NCBI GenBank assembly: GCA_947456955.1
Contig: CANGTQ010000008.1
Coordinates: forward strand, 1-64,000
DNA length: 64,000 nt
Direction: 5' to 3'
Source: Flavobacteriaceae bacterium
Lineage (GTDB): Bacteria; Bacteroidota; Bacteroidia; Flavobacteriales; Flavobacteriaceae
The notes beneath the pieces are model-generated. The model was not told the origin of the DNA. It did not search any database and saw only the letters and a program-made list of their open reading frames with translations. Shown one piece after another: positions 56,022-63,963 of the stretch; positions within the stretch are counted from its first letter, which is position 1, and every line of letters starts with the position of its first letter. The translations under genes were made by a program, and so were the position numbers.

Positions 56022-56029
56022 CAAATTTA
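56022..56029 (-). promoter_or_regulatory. Candidate -7 box for msrBA
   Basis: The minus strand reads TAAATTTG, an exact TAnnTTTG match about 77 nt before the preferred ATG. Confidence 0.35.
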
Positions 56030-56135
56030 CATTACATGTGTGAGGGAAAATACCAAGTAGATTACAAATTACTGCTATTTAAGGAAAGTTTAACGGTTGT
56101 TCAAAAGTATAATTATCAAGGCATCTTTTTTTTTG

Positions 56136-56177
56136 TATTTTTGTCCTAAATCCTGAAACTTCGGGATGCGCTTAGGA
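56136..56177 (+). promoter_or_regulatory. idi promoter box and nested leader hairpin
   Basis: TATTTTTG (56136-56143) matches TAnnTTTG. Directly after it, TCCTAA (56144-56149) pairs with TTAGGA (56172-56177). They enclose the palindrome ATCCTGAAACTTCGGGAT (56150-56167). The idi ATG is at 56195. Confidence 0.5.
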
Positions 56178-56194
56178 TACAGATAGTATAAGTT

Positions 56195-56722
56195 ATGATT
56201 GAAGAACAAGTAATCTTGGTTAATGAACAAGATGAACCTATTGGGTTAATGAATAAACTCGAAGCACATGAGAAAGCAGTTTTGCATCGTGCTTTTTCGG
56301 TATTCGTATTGAATAAAAATAACGAAATCATGTTGCAGCAACGTGCGCATCAAAAATACCATTCACCTTTGCTTTGGACAAATACATGCTGTAGTCATCA
56401 ACGCAACGGAGAAACCAATATTCAGGCTGGAACCCGAAGGTTATATGAAGAAATGGGTTTCAAAACTGAACTCAAAGAATTATTTCATTTTATCTATAAA
56501 GCCCCATTTGATAATGGTTTGACAGAGCATGAACTCGACCATGTGATGATTGGTTATTATAATGATGAACCAAAAATCAATGAAGAGGAAGTAGAAAGCT
56601 GGAAATGGATGAAAATTGAAGATGTCAAAACCGATATGATTCAAAATCCCGATATTTATACAGTTTGGTTCAAAATAATATTTGACGAATTTTATCATTA
56701 TTTAGAAGACCATAAAATTTAG
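56195..56722 (+). CDS. idi: Isopentenyl-diphosphate delta-isomerase, type I
   Basis: Interconverts IPP and DMAPP for isoprenoid synthesis. 175 aa Nudix-fold enzyme. Catalytic Cys is in WTNTCCSH (Cys-Cys-x-His pattern), with the Nudix-like helix GTRRLYEEMGF and the catalytic Glu region NEEEVESWKWM. LLQQRAHQKYH near residue 48 is conserved. The gene stands alone with a structured leader. Confidence 0.94.
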   Translation: MIEEQVILVNEQDEPIGLMNKLEAHEKAVLHRAFSVFVLNKNNEIMLQQRAHQKYHSPLLWTNTCCSHQRNGETNIQAGTRRLYEEMGFKTELKELFHFIYKAPFDNGLTEHELDHVMIGYYNDEPKINEEEVESWKWMKIEDVKTDMIQNPDIYTVWFKIIFDEFYHYLEDHKI

Positions 56723-56795
56723 GAATTGCGAATTAGGAATTAGGATTTTCAAACTTTTTCTTAAATCCCAAATCCTTACACTAAATCCTTAATCA
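56723..56795. repeat. Heptameric inverted repeat spacer after idi
   Basis: GAATTGC, GAATTAG and GAATTAG run in tandem on the left, followed by GATTTTC. The right side has AAATCCC, AAATCCT and AATCCTT, roughly complementary to AGGATTT. The ATG of the next gene follows. Confidence 0.55.
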
Positions 56796-56797
56796 AA

Positions 56798-57208
56798 ATG
56801 AAAGTAACCGTTTCCAGAAAAGCCCATTTTAATGCAGCCCATCGATTGTATCGTAAAGATTGGTCAATGGAGAAAAACGATGCTGTTTTTGGCAAGTGTA
56901 ATAATCCAAATTTTCATGGACATAATTATGATTTGATAGTTTCAGTAACTGGAGAAATTGACTTGGAAACAGGTTATGTTATTGATGTAAAAATTCTTTC
57001 TGATTTAATCAAAGAACATATCGAAAATGCGCTCGATCATAAAAATCTAAACCTTGATGTTCCCGAGTTCGCCGACTTAAATCCAACAGCCGAAAATATA
57101 GCAGTTGTCATTTGGCAAAAGCTAAGAAAATATATTGATGCCAATAAAGATTTAGAAGTGGTTCTTTATGAAACGCCTAGAAATTTTGTAACCTACAACG
57201 GAAATTAA
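56798..57208 (+). CDS. queD: 6-pyruvoyl-tetrahydropterin synthase / QueD family
   Basis: 136 aa. Zinc histidines are in KAHFNAAHRL and in NPNFHGHNYDL (HGH). The catalytic Cys is in FGKCNNPN, and the Asp-His relay in ENALDHKNLNLD. A C-terminal Glu in VVLYETPRNFVTY contacts the pterin. The family makes 6-carboxy- or 6-pyruvoyl-tetrahydropterin; QueD for queuosine is the default in bacteria. The stop overlaps the next ATG by one base. Confidence 0.88.
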   Translation: MKVTVSRKAHFNAAHRLYRKDWSMEKNDAVFGKCNNPNFHGHNYDLIVSVTGEIDLETGYVIDVKILSDLIKEHIENALDHKNLNLDVPEFADLNPTAENIAVVIWQKLRKYIDANKDLEVVLYETPRNFVTYNGN

Positions 57209-57657
57209 TGGCGCTAATAATTGGGGACAAAATCCCTTCATTTACTTCAATAGATAGTAAAGGAAATTCGTTTGATATAAAAGAATACATTGGAAAACCA
57301 TTAGTAATTTACTTTTATCCAAAAGATGACACTCCCGGTTGCACTATTCAAGCTTGCACTTTTCGAGATAAATATGAAGATTTTAAAGCGCTTGGTGCTG
57401 AAGTAATTGGAATAAGCAGAGATAGTTTAAAATCACACCAAAAATTTGCGTCACGTTACAAACTACCATTTATACTGCTTTCAGATTTTGACAAAAAAAT
57501 TAGAATACAATTTGGTGTTCCTAATGATTTCTTGGGTTTAATTCCCGGCAGAGCGACATATGTTATTGATAAAAAAGGAGTTGTTCAATTAATTTTTGAT
57601 AGTACTTCGGCTAAAATACATATCGAAAAAGCACTTGAAATTCTCAAAACTATGTAA
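57208..57657 (+). CDS. bcp: Thiol peroxidase, BCP/PrxQ type
   Basis: 149 aa peroxiredoxin. The peroxidatic cysteine is in PKDDTPGCTIQACTFRD, with the resolving cysteine five residues later, which is the PrxQ alpha2 arrangement. FPNDFLGL-like GVPNDFLGLIPGRATYVIDKKG is at the C-terminus. It reduces hydroperoxides using thioredoxin. It is coupled to the queD-like gene (one-base overlap) and followed after 20 bp by the isomerase start. Confidence 0.94.
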   Translation: MALIIGDKIPSFTSIDSKGNSFDIKEYIGKPLVIYFYPKDDTPGCTIQACTFRDKYEDFKALGAEVIGISRDSLKSHQKFASRYKLPFILLSDFDKKIRIQFGVPNDFLGLIPGRATYVIDKKGVVQLIFDSTSAKIHIEKALEILKTM

Positions 57658-57677
57658 GTTTGTTCAAAATGGCATCG

Positions 57678-58640
57678 ATGAAATTATATCCGTTACAATT
57701 TGAACCCATTCTGAAAGAAAGAATTTGGGGTGGAACCAAATTAAAAACCTTTCTAAACAAACCCATAACTTCCAATATTACAGGTGAAAGCTGGGAAATA
57801 TCTACTGTAGAAAATGATGTTAGTATTGTGGTTAACGGTTCATTGAAAGGAAAATCATTAATCGAATTGATTAACGAATTTCCCGAAGCAGTTTTGGGAA
57901 CCAAAGTTTATGCCCAATTTGGAAAACAATTCCCACTACTTTTTAAGTATATAGATGCCCGAGAAGATTTATCTATTCAACTGCATCCCAACGATGAATT
58001 AGCCAAAAAACGTCACAATTCTTTTGGTAAAACCGAAATGTGGTATGTGATGCAAGCCGATACGGATGCCCGATTGATTGTAGGTTTCAAAGAAAAATCG
58101 TCACCAGAGGAGTATATTAAAAACCTGAATAACAAAACCCTACTCACTATTTTGGATACCAAAAAAGTAAAGCAAGGCGATGTTTTTATGTTAGATACAG
58201 GTACGATTCACGCTATAGGTGCCGGAATTGTGATTGCCGAAATTCAGCAAACTTCTGATATTACTTATCGTGTCTATGATTTTGATAGAATAGATGCAAA
58301 CGGAAAAACACGCGAACTGCATATCGATTTAGCTTTGGAAGCTTTAAATTATGAAAAGATTCAAGCACAGCGATTCTATTCTAAAACAGAAAACATTGCC
58401 AACGAAATAGTTAATTGCAACTACTTTACAACGAATTTTATTCAGCTTGATGGTAATATAGAAATTCATAAAAACCAAACTTCATTTACCGTTTATATGT
58501 GTGTAGAATGCGACTTTAAGCTGACGTTTGATAATGAAAGTTATAGTTATAAGAAAGGCGATACGGTTTTAATACCAGCTGCTATTAATGATTTTCAGCT
58601 TTCTGGAAAAGCATCAATATTAGAAATTTATATTTCGTAG
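57678..58640 (+). CDS. manA: Mannose-6-phosphate isomerase, class I
   Basis: Zinc enzyme that interconverts mannose-6-phosphate and fructose-6-phosphate, feeding GDP-mannose for glycans. About 320 aa from the ATG at 57678; ATG 57669 and TTG 57660 are also in frame. Ligands are visible in SIQLHPND (Gln, His), FGKTEMWYV (Glu) and TGTIHAIGAG (His). LLFKYIDAREDLS is typical. It is the short Firmicutes/Bacteroidota form. Confidence 0.92.
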   Translation: MKLYPLQFEPILKERIWGGTKLKTFLNKPITSNITGESWEISTVENDVSIVVNGSLKGKSLIELINEFPEAVLGTKVYAQFGKQFPLLFKYIDAREDLSIQLHPNDELAKKRHNSFGKTEMWYVMQADTDARLIVGFKEKSSPEEYIKNLNNKTLLTILDTKKVKQGDVFMLDTGTIHAIGAGIVIAEIQQTSDITYRVYDFDRIDANGKTRELHIDLALEALNYEKIQAQRFYSKTENIANEIVNCNYFTTNFIQLDGNIEIHKNQTSFTVYMCVECDFKLTFDNESYSYKKGDTVLIPAAINDFQLSGKASILEIYIS

Positions 58641-58670
58641 TTTGTTTTCTAAAGAAATACTGTAGTTTTG
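58641..58670 (+). promoter_or_regulatory. Promoter of the 88-aa gene
   Basis: TTTG at 58641-58644, an 18-bp spacer, then TAGTTTTG at 58663-58670. Both boxes match the Bacteroidota consensus. The ATG is 26 nt further on. Confidence 0.65.
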
Positions 58671-58695
58671 CATTAAATTTTAAAAATAAAAGAAA

Positions 58696-58962
58696 ATGCC
58701 AAGTGTAAAAAATTTAAAGAAAGATATTAATTTCGTTTTAGGTGATATAATTGAAGCGGTTTACATATACGAAATGACAACTACCGGAAAACCATCTGAG
58801 AAAACCAACGCTATCATTGATGAAGCTATTACGTCATTTGACGGTTTGATAGAAAAAGTTAATGCTAAAAAAGTAGAAAATAAAAAAGCGCATTTCAAGC
58901 AAATTAATGCAGATTTAGAACAAACTGCAAATCAATTGGTTGAAAAAATCAACGCACTTTAA
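58696..58962 (+). CDS. Conserved small protein of unknown function (88 aa)
   Basis: 88 aa, family not recognised. It is predicted all-helical: VKNLKKDINFVLGDIIEAVYIYE, then an amphipathic helix DEAITSFDGLIEKVNAKKVENKKAHFKQIN and a C-terminal helix. The lysine-rich composition, lack of signal peptide and strong consensus promoter suggest an abundant cytoplasmic protein. It precedes tRNA-Thr and is read in the same direction. Confidence 0.72.
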   Translation: MPSVKNLKKDINFVLGDIIEAVYIYEMTTTGKPSEKTNAIIDEAITSFDGLIEKVNAKKVENKKAHFKQINADLEQTANQLVEKINAL

Positions 58963-58983
58963 TAGAAAAAAGTCTGCAAATAT

Positions 58984-59014
58984 TTTGGAGAATTAATTTT
59001 CACTTATATATTTG
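58984..59014 (+). promoter_or_regulatory. Promoter of tRNA-Thr
   Basis: TTTG at 58984-58987, exactly 19 bp, then TATATTTG at 59007-59014. Mature tRNA begins 15 bases later. This is the best promoter match in the window. Confidence 0.75.
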
Positions 59015-59029
59015 CAAAACTATTACGCC

Positions 59030-59106
59030 GCCAGCGTAGCTCAGTTGGCTAGAGCAGCTGATTTGTAATCAGCAGGTCGTGGGTTCGAGTCCCTCCGCCG
59101 GCTCCA
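59030..59106 (+). tRNA. tRNA-Thr (anticodon TGT)
   Basis: A 77-base cloverleaf with CCA encoded (59104-59106). Acceptor arms are 59030-59036 and 59096-59102, the anticodon stem is 59057-59061 with 59069-59073, and the loop TTTGTAA gives TGT at 59064-59066. The T-loop is TTCGAGT. Two positions do not pair: A59033 opposite C59099 in the acceptor stem and T59080 opposite T59094 in the T-stem. Confidence 0.95.
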
Positions 59107-59109
59107 TTT

Positions 59110-59140
59110 AAAAACCATCACTCAAAAGTGATGGTTTTTT
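59110..59140 (+). terminator. Terminator after tRNA-Thr
   Basis: AAAAACCATCAC (59110-59121) pairs with GTGATGGTTTTT (59128-59139), loop TCAAAA, followed by Ts. The 12-bp stem is perfect. Confidence 0.9.
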
Positions 59141-59263
59141 GTTTTTATGGGCGTCATATAAAAAAAACTTTTCTCAAGTCATTTCTATTTGTATCTTTAG
59201 GAGTTGTCAAAAAATTAAATGCTGCCATTTTTTGCCCCAAATAATAACTTAAAATTAAAGACT

Positions 59264-59743
59264 ATGCTTACGCCAAAACAAAGTGAATTTATGCAAGAGG
59301 CTATCAATCTGTCTATCGAGAATGTAAAATCGGGAAAAGGTGGACCCTTTGGCGCTGTGATTGTGAAAGACGGAAAAATTATTGCTCGAGGTGCTAATGG
59401 TGTAACTTCTACCAATGATCCAACAGCACATGCCGAGGTTGTGGCTATCAGAAATGCTTGTAAGGAATTAGGTACTTTCCAATTAGACGGTTGTGAAATT
59501 TATACAAGTTGCGAACCGTGTCCAATGTGTTTGGGTGCTATTTATTGGGCCAGACCAGATAGAATATATTTCGCCAATACCAAAAAAGATGCCGCTGATA
59601 TTCAATTCGACGATCAATTTATATACAATGAATTGGAACTTCATTTTACAGGACGAAAAATGGAAACCAGACAAATGATGCGTGAAGAAGCTTTGGTAGC
59701 TTTCAAATTGTGGTCGGAAAGTATCAGTAAAATAGAATACTAA
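59264..59743 (+). CDS. guaD: Guanine deaminase (CDA-fold)
   Basis: Deaminates guanine to xanthine. 159 aa from the ATG at 59264; the frame also opens at 59219 but the extra residues are not family-like. The zinc site is PTAHAEVVAIR (His, catalytic Glu) and SCEPCPMCLGAIYWARPDRIYFA (two Cys). Motifs and the C-terminal KIEY tail resemble Bacillus subtilis GuaD rather than TadA, although tRNA deaminase activity cannot be excluded. A TATCTTTA box at 59192-59199 may be its -7 element. Confidence 0.88.
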   Translation: MLTPKQSEFMQEAINLSIENVKSGKGGPFGAVIVKDGKIIARGANGVTSTNDPTAHAEVVAIRNACKELGTFQLDGCEIYTSCEPCPMCLGAIYWARPDRIYFANTKKDAADIQFDDQFIYNELELHFTGRKMETRQMMREEALVAFKLWSESISKIEY

Positions 59744-59787
59744 AATTCAATTATTCTTAAACCATCATTTAAAACTTAATTATATTT

Positions 59788-59795
59788 TAGTTTTG
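59788..59795 (+). promoter_or_regulatory. Candidate -7 box for alkB
   Basis: TAGTTTTG matches TAnnTTTG, 50 nt before the ATG. A second match, TATTTTTG (59834-59841), is only 4 nt before the ATG and would give an almost leaderless transcript. Confidence 0.35.
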
Positions 59796-59845
59796 TTATA
59801 GAGAATAGGATAAATTGTTTGTTCTTTTCTCTTTATTTTTGTTTT

Positions 59846-60448
59846 ATGAATTCACTTTTCCCAAAAGAAAAAATCACTTTTAACATTCCGGATGCCGATA
59901 TCGAGTATTATCCAAATTTCTTTAAAAATGATAGGGCAGATGAACTTTTTGAGAAATTAAGAAAAGAGATTCCCTGGCAACAAGACAACATTAAGGTCTA
60001 TGGAAAAACACATCCGCAACCCAGATTAACAGCACTTTTTGGCAATGAAGGAAAGTCATACAGTTACTCCAATATTGTGATGCAACCGCATCATTGGAAT
60101 ACGTTATTGGTATATATTAAAAATGAAATCGAGGAAATTTGTCAGGATAACTTCACCACTGTTTTACTCAATTATTACCGTGATGGCAAAGATAGCAATG
60201 GATGGCATGCGGATAATGAAAAGGAATTGGGACAAAATCCGGTAATTGCTTCGGTAAGTTTTGGTGCCGAAAGGTATTTTCATCTGCATCACAATACCAT
60301 TAAAGAGCAGAAGTTGAAAATAAAGTTGGAACATGGAAGTTTGCTTATTATGAAAGGTCCGACACAGCATTTTTGGAAACATCAAATTCCGAAAACTAAC
60401 GTAGCTATTGGTCCAAGAATAAATGGCACTTTTCGAATTATCAAATAA
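59846..60448 (+). CDS. alkB: Alpha-ketoglutarate-dependent dioxygenase AlkB
   Basis: Repairs alkylated bases oxidatively. 200 aa from the ATG at 59846. Iron ligands are in NGWHADNEKEL (His, Asp) and the distal His in TQHFWKHQIPK. The 2-oxoglutarate arginine is in GPRINGTFR. The N-terminal PRLTALFG and VLLNYYRDGKDSNGWH stretches match the ALKBH2/3-like bacterial branch. The adaptive-response partners ada and alkA are not nearby. Confidence 0.93.
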   Translation: MNSLFPKEKITFNIPDADIEYYPNFFKNDRADELFEKLRKEIPWQQDNIKVYGKTHPQPRLTALFGNEGKSYSYSNIVMQPHHWNTLLVYIKNEIEEICQDNFTTVLLNYYRDGKDSNGWHADNEKELGQNPVIASVSFGAERYFHLHHNTIKEQKLKIKLEHGSLLIMKGPTQHFWKHQIPKTNVAIGPRINGTFRIIK

Positions 60449-60508
60449 GTAGTTTTAACTCTTTGTATGTAATTAATGCATGATCAATTAATCCAGTTAA
60501 CACTAAAT

Positions 60509-60636
60509 TTAACCACATATAAACATAGAAAAAAAGAGTTGGATAGCCCAACTTTTGGGTTCACATAGCTATGATTTTCTATAATAAAGTGAAACGTCTT
60601 TCAAAAATTATAATGTCTATGTTTCTATGTGGTTAA
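60509..60636. repeat. Inverted-repeat intergenic element (128 bp)
   Basis: The 21-base end at 60509-60529 and the one at 60616-60636 are reverse complements with one mismatch. An inner hairpin (AGTTGG with CCAACT) and a CATAGCTATG palindrome lie between them. There is no open frame. It looks like a small non-autonomous or dispersed repeat. Confidence 0.75.
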
Positions 60637-60681
60637 AAAACCATAAAAATTGAATTACAACCAATTAGTAAGTAGTTTTAT

Positions 60682-60689
60682 TATATTTG
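60682..60689 (+). promoter_or_regulatory. Candidate -7 box for the sterol desaturase-family gene
   Basis: TATATTTG is an exact TAnnTTTG match 17 nt before the ATG at 60707, implying a very short leader. It lies inside the longer frame starting at 60650, against that start. Confidence 0.45.
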
Positions 60690-60706
60690 AACTAAATAAA
60701 ACAGCA

Positions 60707-61531
60707 ATGAATGAGATTATAAATTATTTTTCTACGATTCCTTCTTCACACAGAGCTTTAATTTTGGCTGGTGGAATTGCTTTCTTTTGGTTGGTAGAAA
60801 CTGCTGTTCCGTTGTTTAAATTCAATTATAATAAATGGCAACATGCTGGAATTAATATTTTTTTCACGGTTACCACAATTATTATCAATTTTTGTTTGGC
60901 TTTAATTTTATTAAAAGCGGCTGATTGGACTACTGAAAGTCATTTCGGAATTTTAAATTGGTTACCCCATTTAAATATATGGTTATATACTATTGTCGGA
61001 CTGCTTCTTTTAGATTTAATCGGAGCTTATCTGATTCATCTGATTGAGCATAAAGTCAAATTCTTATGGTGTTTTCATTTGATACATCATACAGATACCT
61101 GGATTGATACCACTTCTGCCAACAGACATCATCCTGGCGAAAGTGTACTACGGTTTATTTTTACAACGTTCGGAGTTTTGATTTTGGGTTGCCCGATGTG
61201 GATGGTTTTTTTATACCAAACCTTATCGGTTGTGGCTACACAATTTAATCATGCTAATATTACTTTACCAAAAAAAATCGACAAGATTTTAAGCTATTTT
61301 ATTGTTTCTCCAGATATGCATAAGGTACATCATCATTACGTTTTGCCTTATACTGACAGTAATTACGGAAATATTTTTTCTATATGGGATAGGTTGTTTG
61401 GTACCTTTAAAATTCTGGACAGAGAGAAATTAGTTTACGGTGTTGACACTCACATGAAACAGGAAGAAAATAACAAACTATCCAATCTGTTGGCAATTCC
61501 TTTTCAAAAAAGACGTACTCCGAATTCATAA
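60707..61531 (+). CDS. Sterol desaturase / fatty acid hydroxylase-family membrane protein
   Basis: 274 aa di-iron membrane oxygenase family. Five or so hydrophobic segments occur, with the histidine clusters HLIEHK, HLIHHTD, NRHHPGE and the late HKVHHHYV, which bind the two irons. The family hydroxylates or desaturates lipids such as sterols, fatty acids or carotenoids. The substrate here is unknown; a bacterial lipid or carotenoid is more likely than a sterol. The ATG at 60707 is preferred to the upstream frame. Confidence 0.88.
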   Translation: MNEIINYFSTIPSSHRALILAGGIAFFWLVETAVPLFKFNYNKWQHAGINIFFTVTTIIINFCLALILLKAADWTTESHFGILNWLPHLNIWLYTIVGLLLLDLIGAYLIHLIEHKVKFLWCFHLIHHTDTWIDTTSANRHHPGESVLRFIFTTFGVLILGCPMWMVFLYQTLSVVATQFNHANITLPKKIDKILSYFIVSPDMHKVHHHYVLPYTDSNYGNIFSIWDRLFGTFKILDREKLVYGVDTHMKQEENNKLSNLLAIPFQKRRTPNS

Positions 61532-61633
61532 TTAAAAAAAAGACATTGATGTTTGTAAACTAATTATTTTTTTTACTAATATTGAATACGAATTAATCAT
61601 TTAACATTCTTATAATTAAATGCTTTTACAGAA

Positions 61634-61906
61634 ATGAAAAAAAGTAGACTAGTTGAACTTGACAATGAAGAATTAGATAGAGTTGTCAGCATGGCACAAG
61701 AGGAAAGAAAGCCTTTTGAAGTAATTAAAGAAGAATTTGGACTTACTGAAAATGAGGTTACCGAATTAATGCGCAAACGATTATCAAAAGATAAATTTGA
61801 GCTTTGGAAAAAGAAAGCAACAGGAAGTAAGCCAAAACCTAAGCCTATCATTGATGATTTTGATGATTTGGACAGTAAATACTACATCAAAAATAAATTT
61901 GACTAA
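61634..61906 (+). CDS. TIGR03643-family small protein
   Basis: 90 aa. It has ELDNEELDRVVSMAQEERKPFEVIKEEFGLTENEVTELMRKRLSKDKFELWKKK-type helices, which match TIGR03643/DUF2805 and look like a helix-turn-helix (FGLTENEVTELMRK). An acidic C-terminal tail follows. The function is unknown; DNA binding is possible. A strong terminator follows directly. Confidence 0.8.
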   Translation: MKKSRLVELDNEELDRVVSMAQEERKPFEVIKEEFGLTENEVTELMRKRLSKDKFELWKKKATGSKPKPKPIIDDFDDLDSKYYIKNKFD

Positions 61907-61912
61907 AAATTG

Positions 61913-61938
61913 AACTCTTGTTTTTGCAAGAGTTTTTT
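61913..61938 (+). terminator. Terminator after the TIGR03643 gene
   Basis: AACTCTTG (61913-61920) pairs with CAAGAGTT (61927-61934), loop TTTTTG, followed by Ts. Confidence 0.85.
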
Positions 61939-62015
61939 AATTAATTCAAGAACACACCTCTTTACTATTTAGTTAATCATATCTAAAAAAAATAAATTCC
62001 TTTGTAACTAATAAT

Positions 62016-62023
62016 TACTTTTG
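62016..62023 (+). promoter_or_regulatory. Candidate -7 box for the M61 peptidase gene
   Basis: TACTTTTG is an exact TAnnTTTG match, 26 nt before the ATG. The nearest upstream TTTG is too close to be a standard -33 box. Confidence 0.4.
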
Positions 62024-62049
62024 AGGACTCATTTAAAAAAAAATCACTA

Positions 62050-63963
62050 ATGAACAAACTAATAGTAACTGCCTTTCTTGCTTTAATTGTTTCCGGCTAT
62101 ATGGCAACTGCACAAATGAAATCCTCGGTAAAAAATGTACCAGTCAAAGAAGAAGTAAAAAAGGATGTAAATTTAAATCAGGTCAATGTCACCATTGATT
62201 TAAATAAAGTAAATGACGATAAGGTTAGTGTAACCATTACACCGCCAAAGTTTACTTCAAACGAAATCATTTATCACTTTCCAAAAACAGTTCCCGGAAC
62301 TTATTCTTCTGATAATTATGGAAAACTTATTGATGAACTAAAAGCATTTGATAAAAATGGAAAAGAATTAGCCACTTCAAAAACAGATGCTAATTCTTGG
62401 AAAATATCTAATGCTAAATCGCTGGCAAAAGTTACTTATTATGTAAATGACACTTTTGATTCTGAATCTGGAAAAGGTTTTGGGAAGGAGGATATATTTT
62501 CACCGGCAGGGACAAACATTCTGGAAGGAACAAACTTTGTGGTGAACAATCATGGTTTTGTAGGTTATTTTGAAGACAAAACCCAATTAACCGAAATTCC
62601 ATATAATCTTACTATTCTTCATCCGGCATCTCTTCATGGTGCCACTTCTTTAATAGATATTGATAAGAGCGATACAGTAGATACATTTATCGCAAGCCGT
62701 TATTTTGATTTGACGGATAATCCGATTATGTATGCTAAAGCTGATATAGAAACTTTTTATGTAGATGGTATGGAGATTGTTTTCAGTGTTTATTCTCCAA
62801 ACGGCGTACATACTGCAAAAGACTTATTACCTGAGTTACAGAAAACAATGCGAGCTCAAAAGGCTTTTTTGGGTTCTATAAATGCCAATAAGAGATATAC
62901 CGTTTTATTATATTTATCAGATATGGCCAAAAACGATGCTAAAGGTTTTGGAGCTCTAGAACATCATACTTCAACTACGGTAGTTTTTCCGGAAGCAATG
63001 GATGTAGAAGCATTAGGAGAGCAGTTAAAAGATGTAGTATCGCATGAGTTTTTTCACACCTTAACTCCGTTGAGTGTTCATTCTAAAGAAATTCAGTATT
63101 TTGATTACACTAACCCAAAAATGTCAAAACATTTATGGATGTATGAAGGAGTTACCGAATATTTTGCCAATTTATTTCAGGTAAATCAAGGCTTAATTAC
63201 CGCTGACGAGTTTTACGAAAGAATGGCTGGCAAAATAAATAATGCTTCAACTTTAAATGATACTATGTCGTTTACCGAAATGAGCGCTAATGTTTTGGTT
63301 GAACCTTATAAAGATCAATATTTAAATGTATACGAAAAAGGAGCTTTAATCGGAATGTGTATTGATATAATCATTCGTGAAAAAAGTGATGGACAAAAAG
63401 GTATTTTAAACATGATGAAAGATCTATCAAATCTGTATGGTATAGATAAACCTTTTGATGATGAGGAACTTTTTGCTAAAATTATCAAGTTGACTTATCC
63501 TGAAGTAGGTGAGTTTTTAACTACCCATGTTTCCGGAAAAACACCAATTCCGTATGAAGTATATTTCGCTAAAATGGGTGTTTCCAAATCAAAAGTGCAG
63601 GTGCCGGCAAATCCGTTCCTGAAAGATAAATCAGTACCATTCATAACTGTAAATCCTTCAACAAAAGAAATTATTGTTCTTCCTGAGACAAAATTGAATA
63701 GTTTTATGACTACTTTGGGATTAAAAGGAGGCGATATATTATTATCATTTAATGACAAAGCGTATAATCTAGACAATATTTATGATTTAATAATGATAAG
63801 TCAAAGTTGGGAAAACGATGATGTTATCAATATTAAAATAAAAAGAGACGGAGTAGAGCAAACAATCAATGGAAAAGTAAAATTAGATTTTGACGAAGAG
63901 GACGGATATAAGTTTACAGATGAATCAAAAAAGGCTTTTAATAACTATTGGTTAAAGGGATAA
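62050..63963 (+). CDS. M61-family metallopeptidase with PDZ domain
   Basis: 637 aa exported zinc peptidase. The signal peptide is about residues 1-21 (ending ATAQ). An N-terminal beta domain (about 45-210) precedes the gluzincin domain with HEFFH (His332, Glu333, His336) and the third ligand Glu about 40 residues later in WMYEGVTEYFAN. A PDZ-like domain lies near residues 530-610. It resembles the glycyl aminopeptidase group. The mature protein is likely periplasmic or outer-membrane associated. Native substrates are unknown. It lacks the C-terminal sorting domain of type IX secretion substrates. Confidence 0.9.
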   Translation: MNKLIVTAFLALIVSGYMATAQMKSSVKNVPVKEEVKKDVNLNQVNVTIDLNKVNDDKVSVTITPPKFTSNEIIYHFPKTVPGTYSSDNYGKLIDELKAFDKNGKELATSKTDANSWKISNAKSLAKVTYYVNDTFDSESGKGFGKEDIFSPAGTNILEGTNFVVNNHGFVGYFEDKTQLTEIPYNLTILHPASLHGATSLIDIDKSDTVDTFIASRYFDLTDNPIMYAKADIETFYVDGMEIVFSVYSPNGVHTAKDLLPELQKTMRAQKAFLGSINANKRYTVLLYLSDMAKNDAKGFGALEHHTSTTVVFPEAMDVEALGEQLKDVVSHEFFHTLTPLSVHSKEIQYFDYTNPKMSKHLWMYEGVTEYFANLFQVNQGLITADEFYERMAGKINNASTLNDTMSFTEMSANVLVEPYKDQYLNVYEKGALIGMCIDIIIREKSDGQKGILNMMKDLSNLYGIDKPFDDEELFAKIIKLTYPEVGEFLTTHVSGKTPIPYEVYFAKMGVSKSKVQVPANPFLKDKSVPFITVNPSTKEIIVLPETKLNSFMTTLGLKGGDILLSFNDKAYNLDNIYDLIMISQSWENDDVINIKIKRDGVEQTINGKVKLDFDEEDGYKFTDESKKAFNNYWLKG

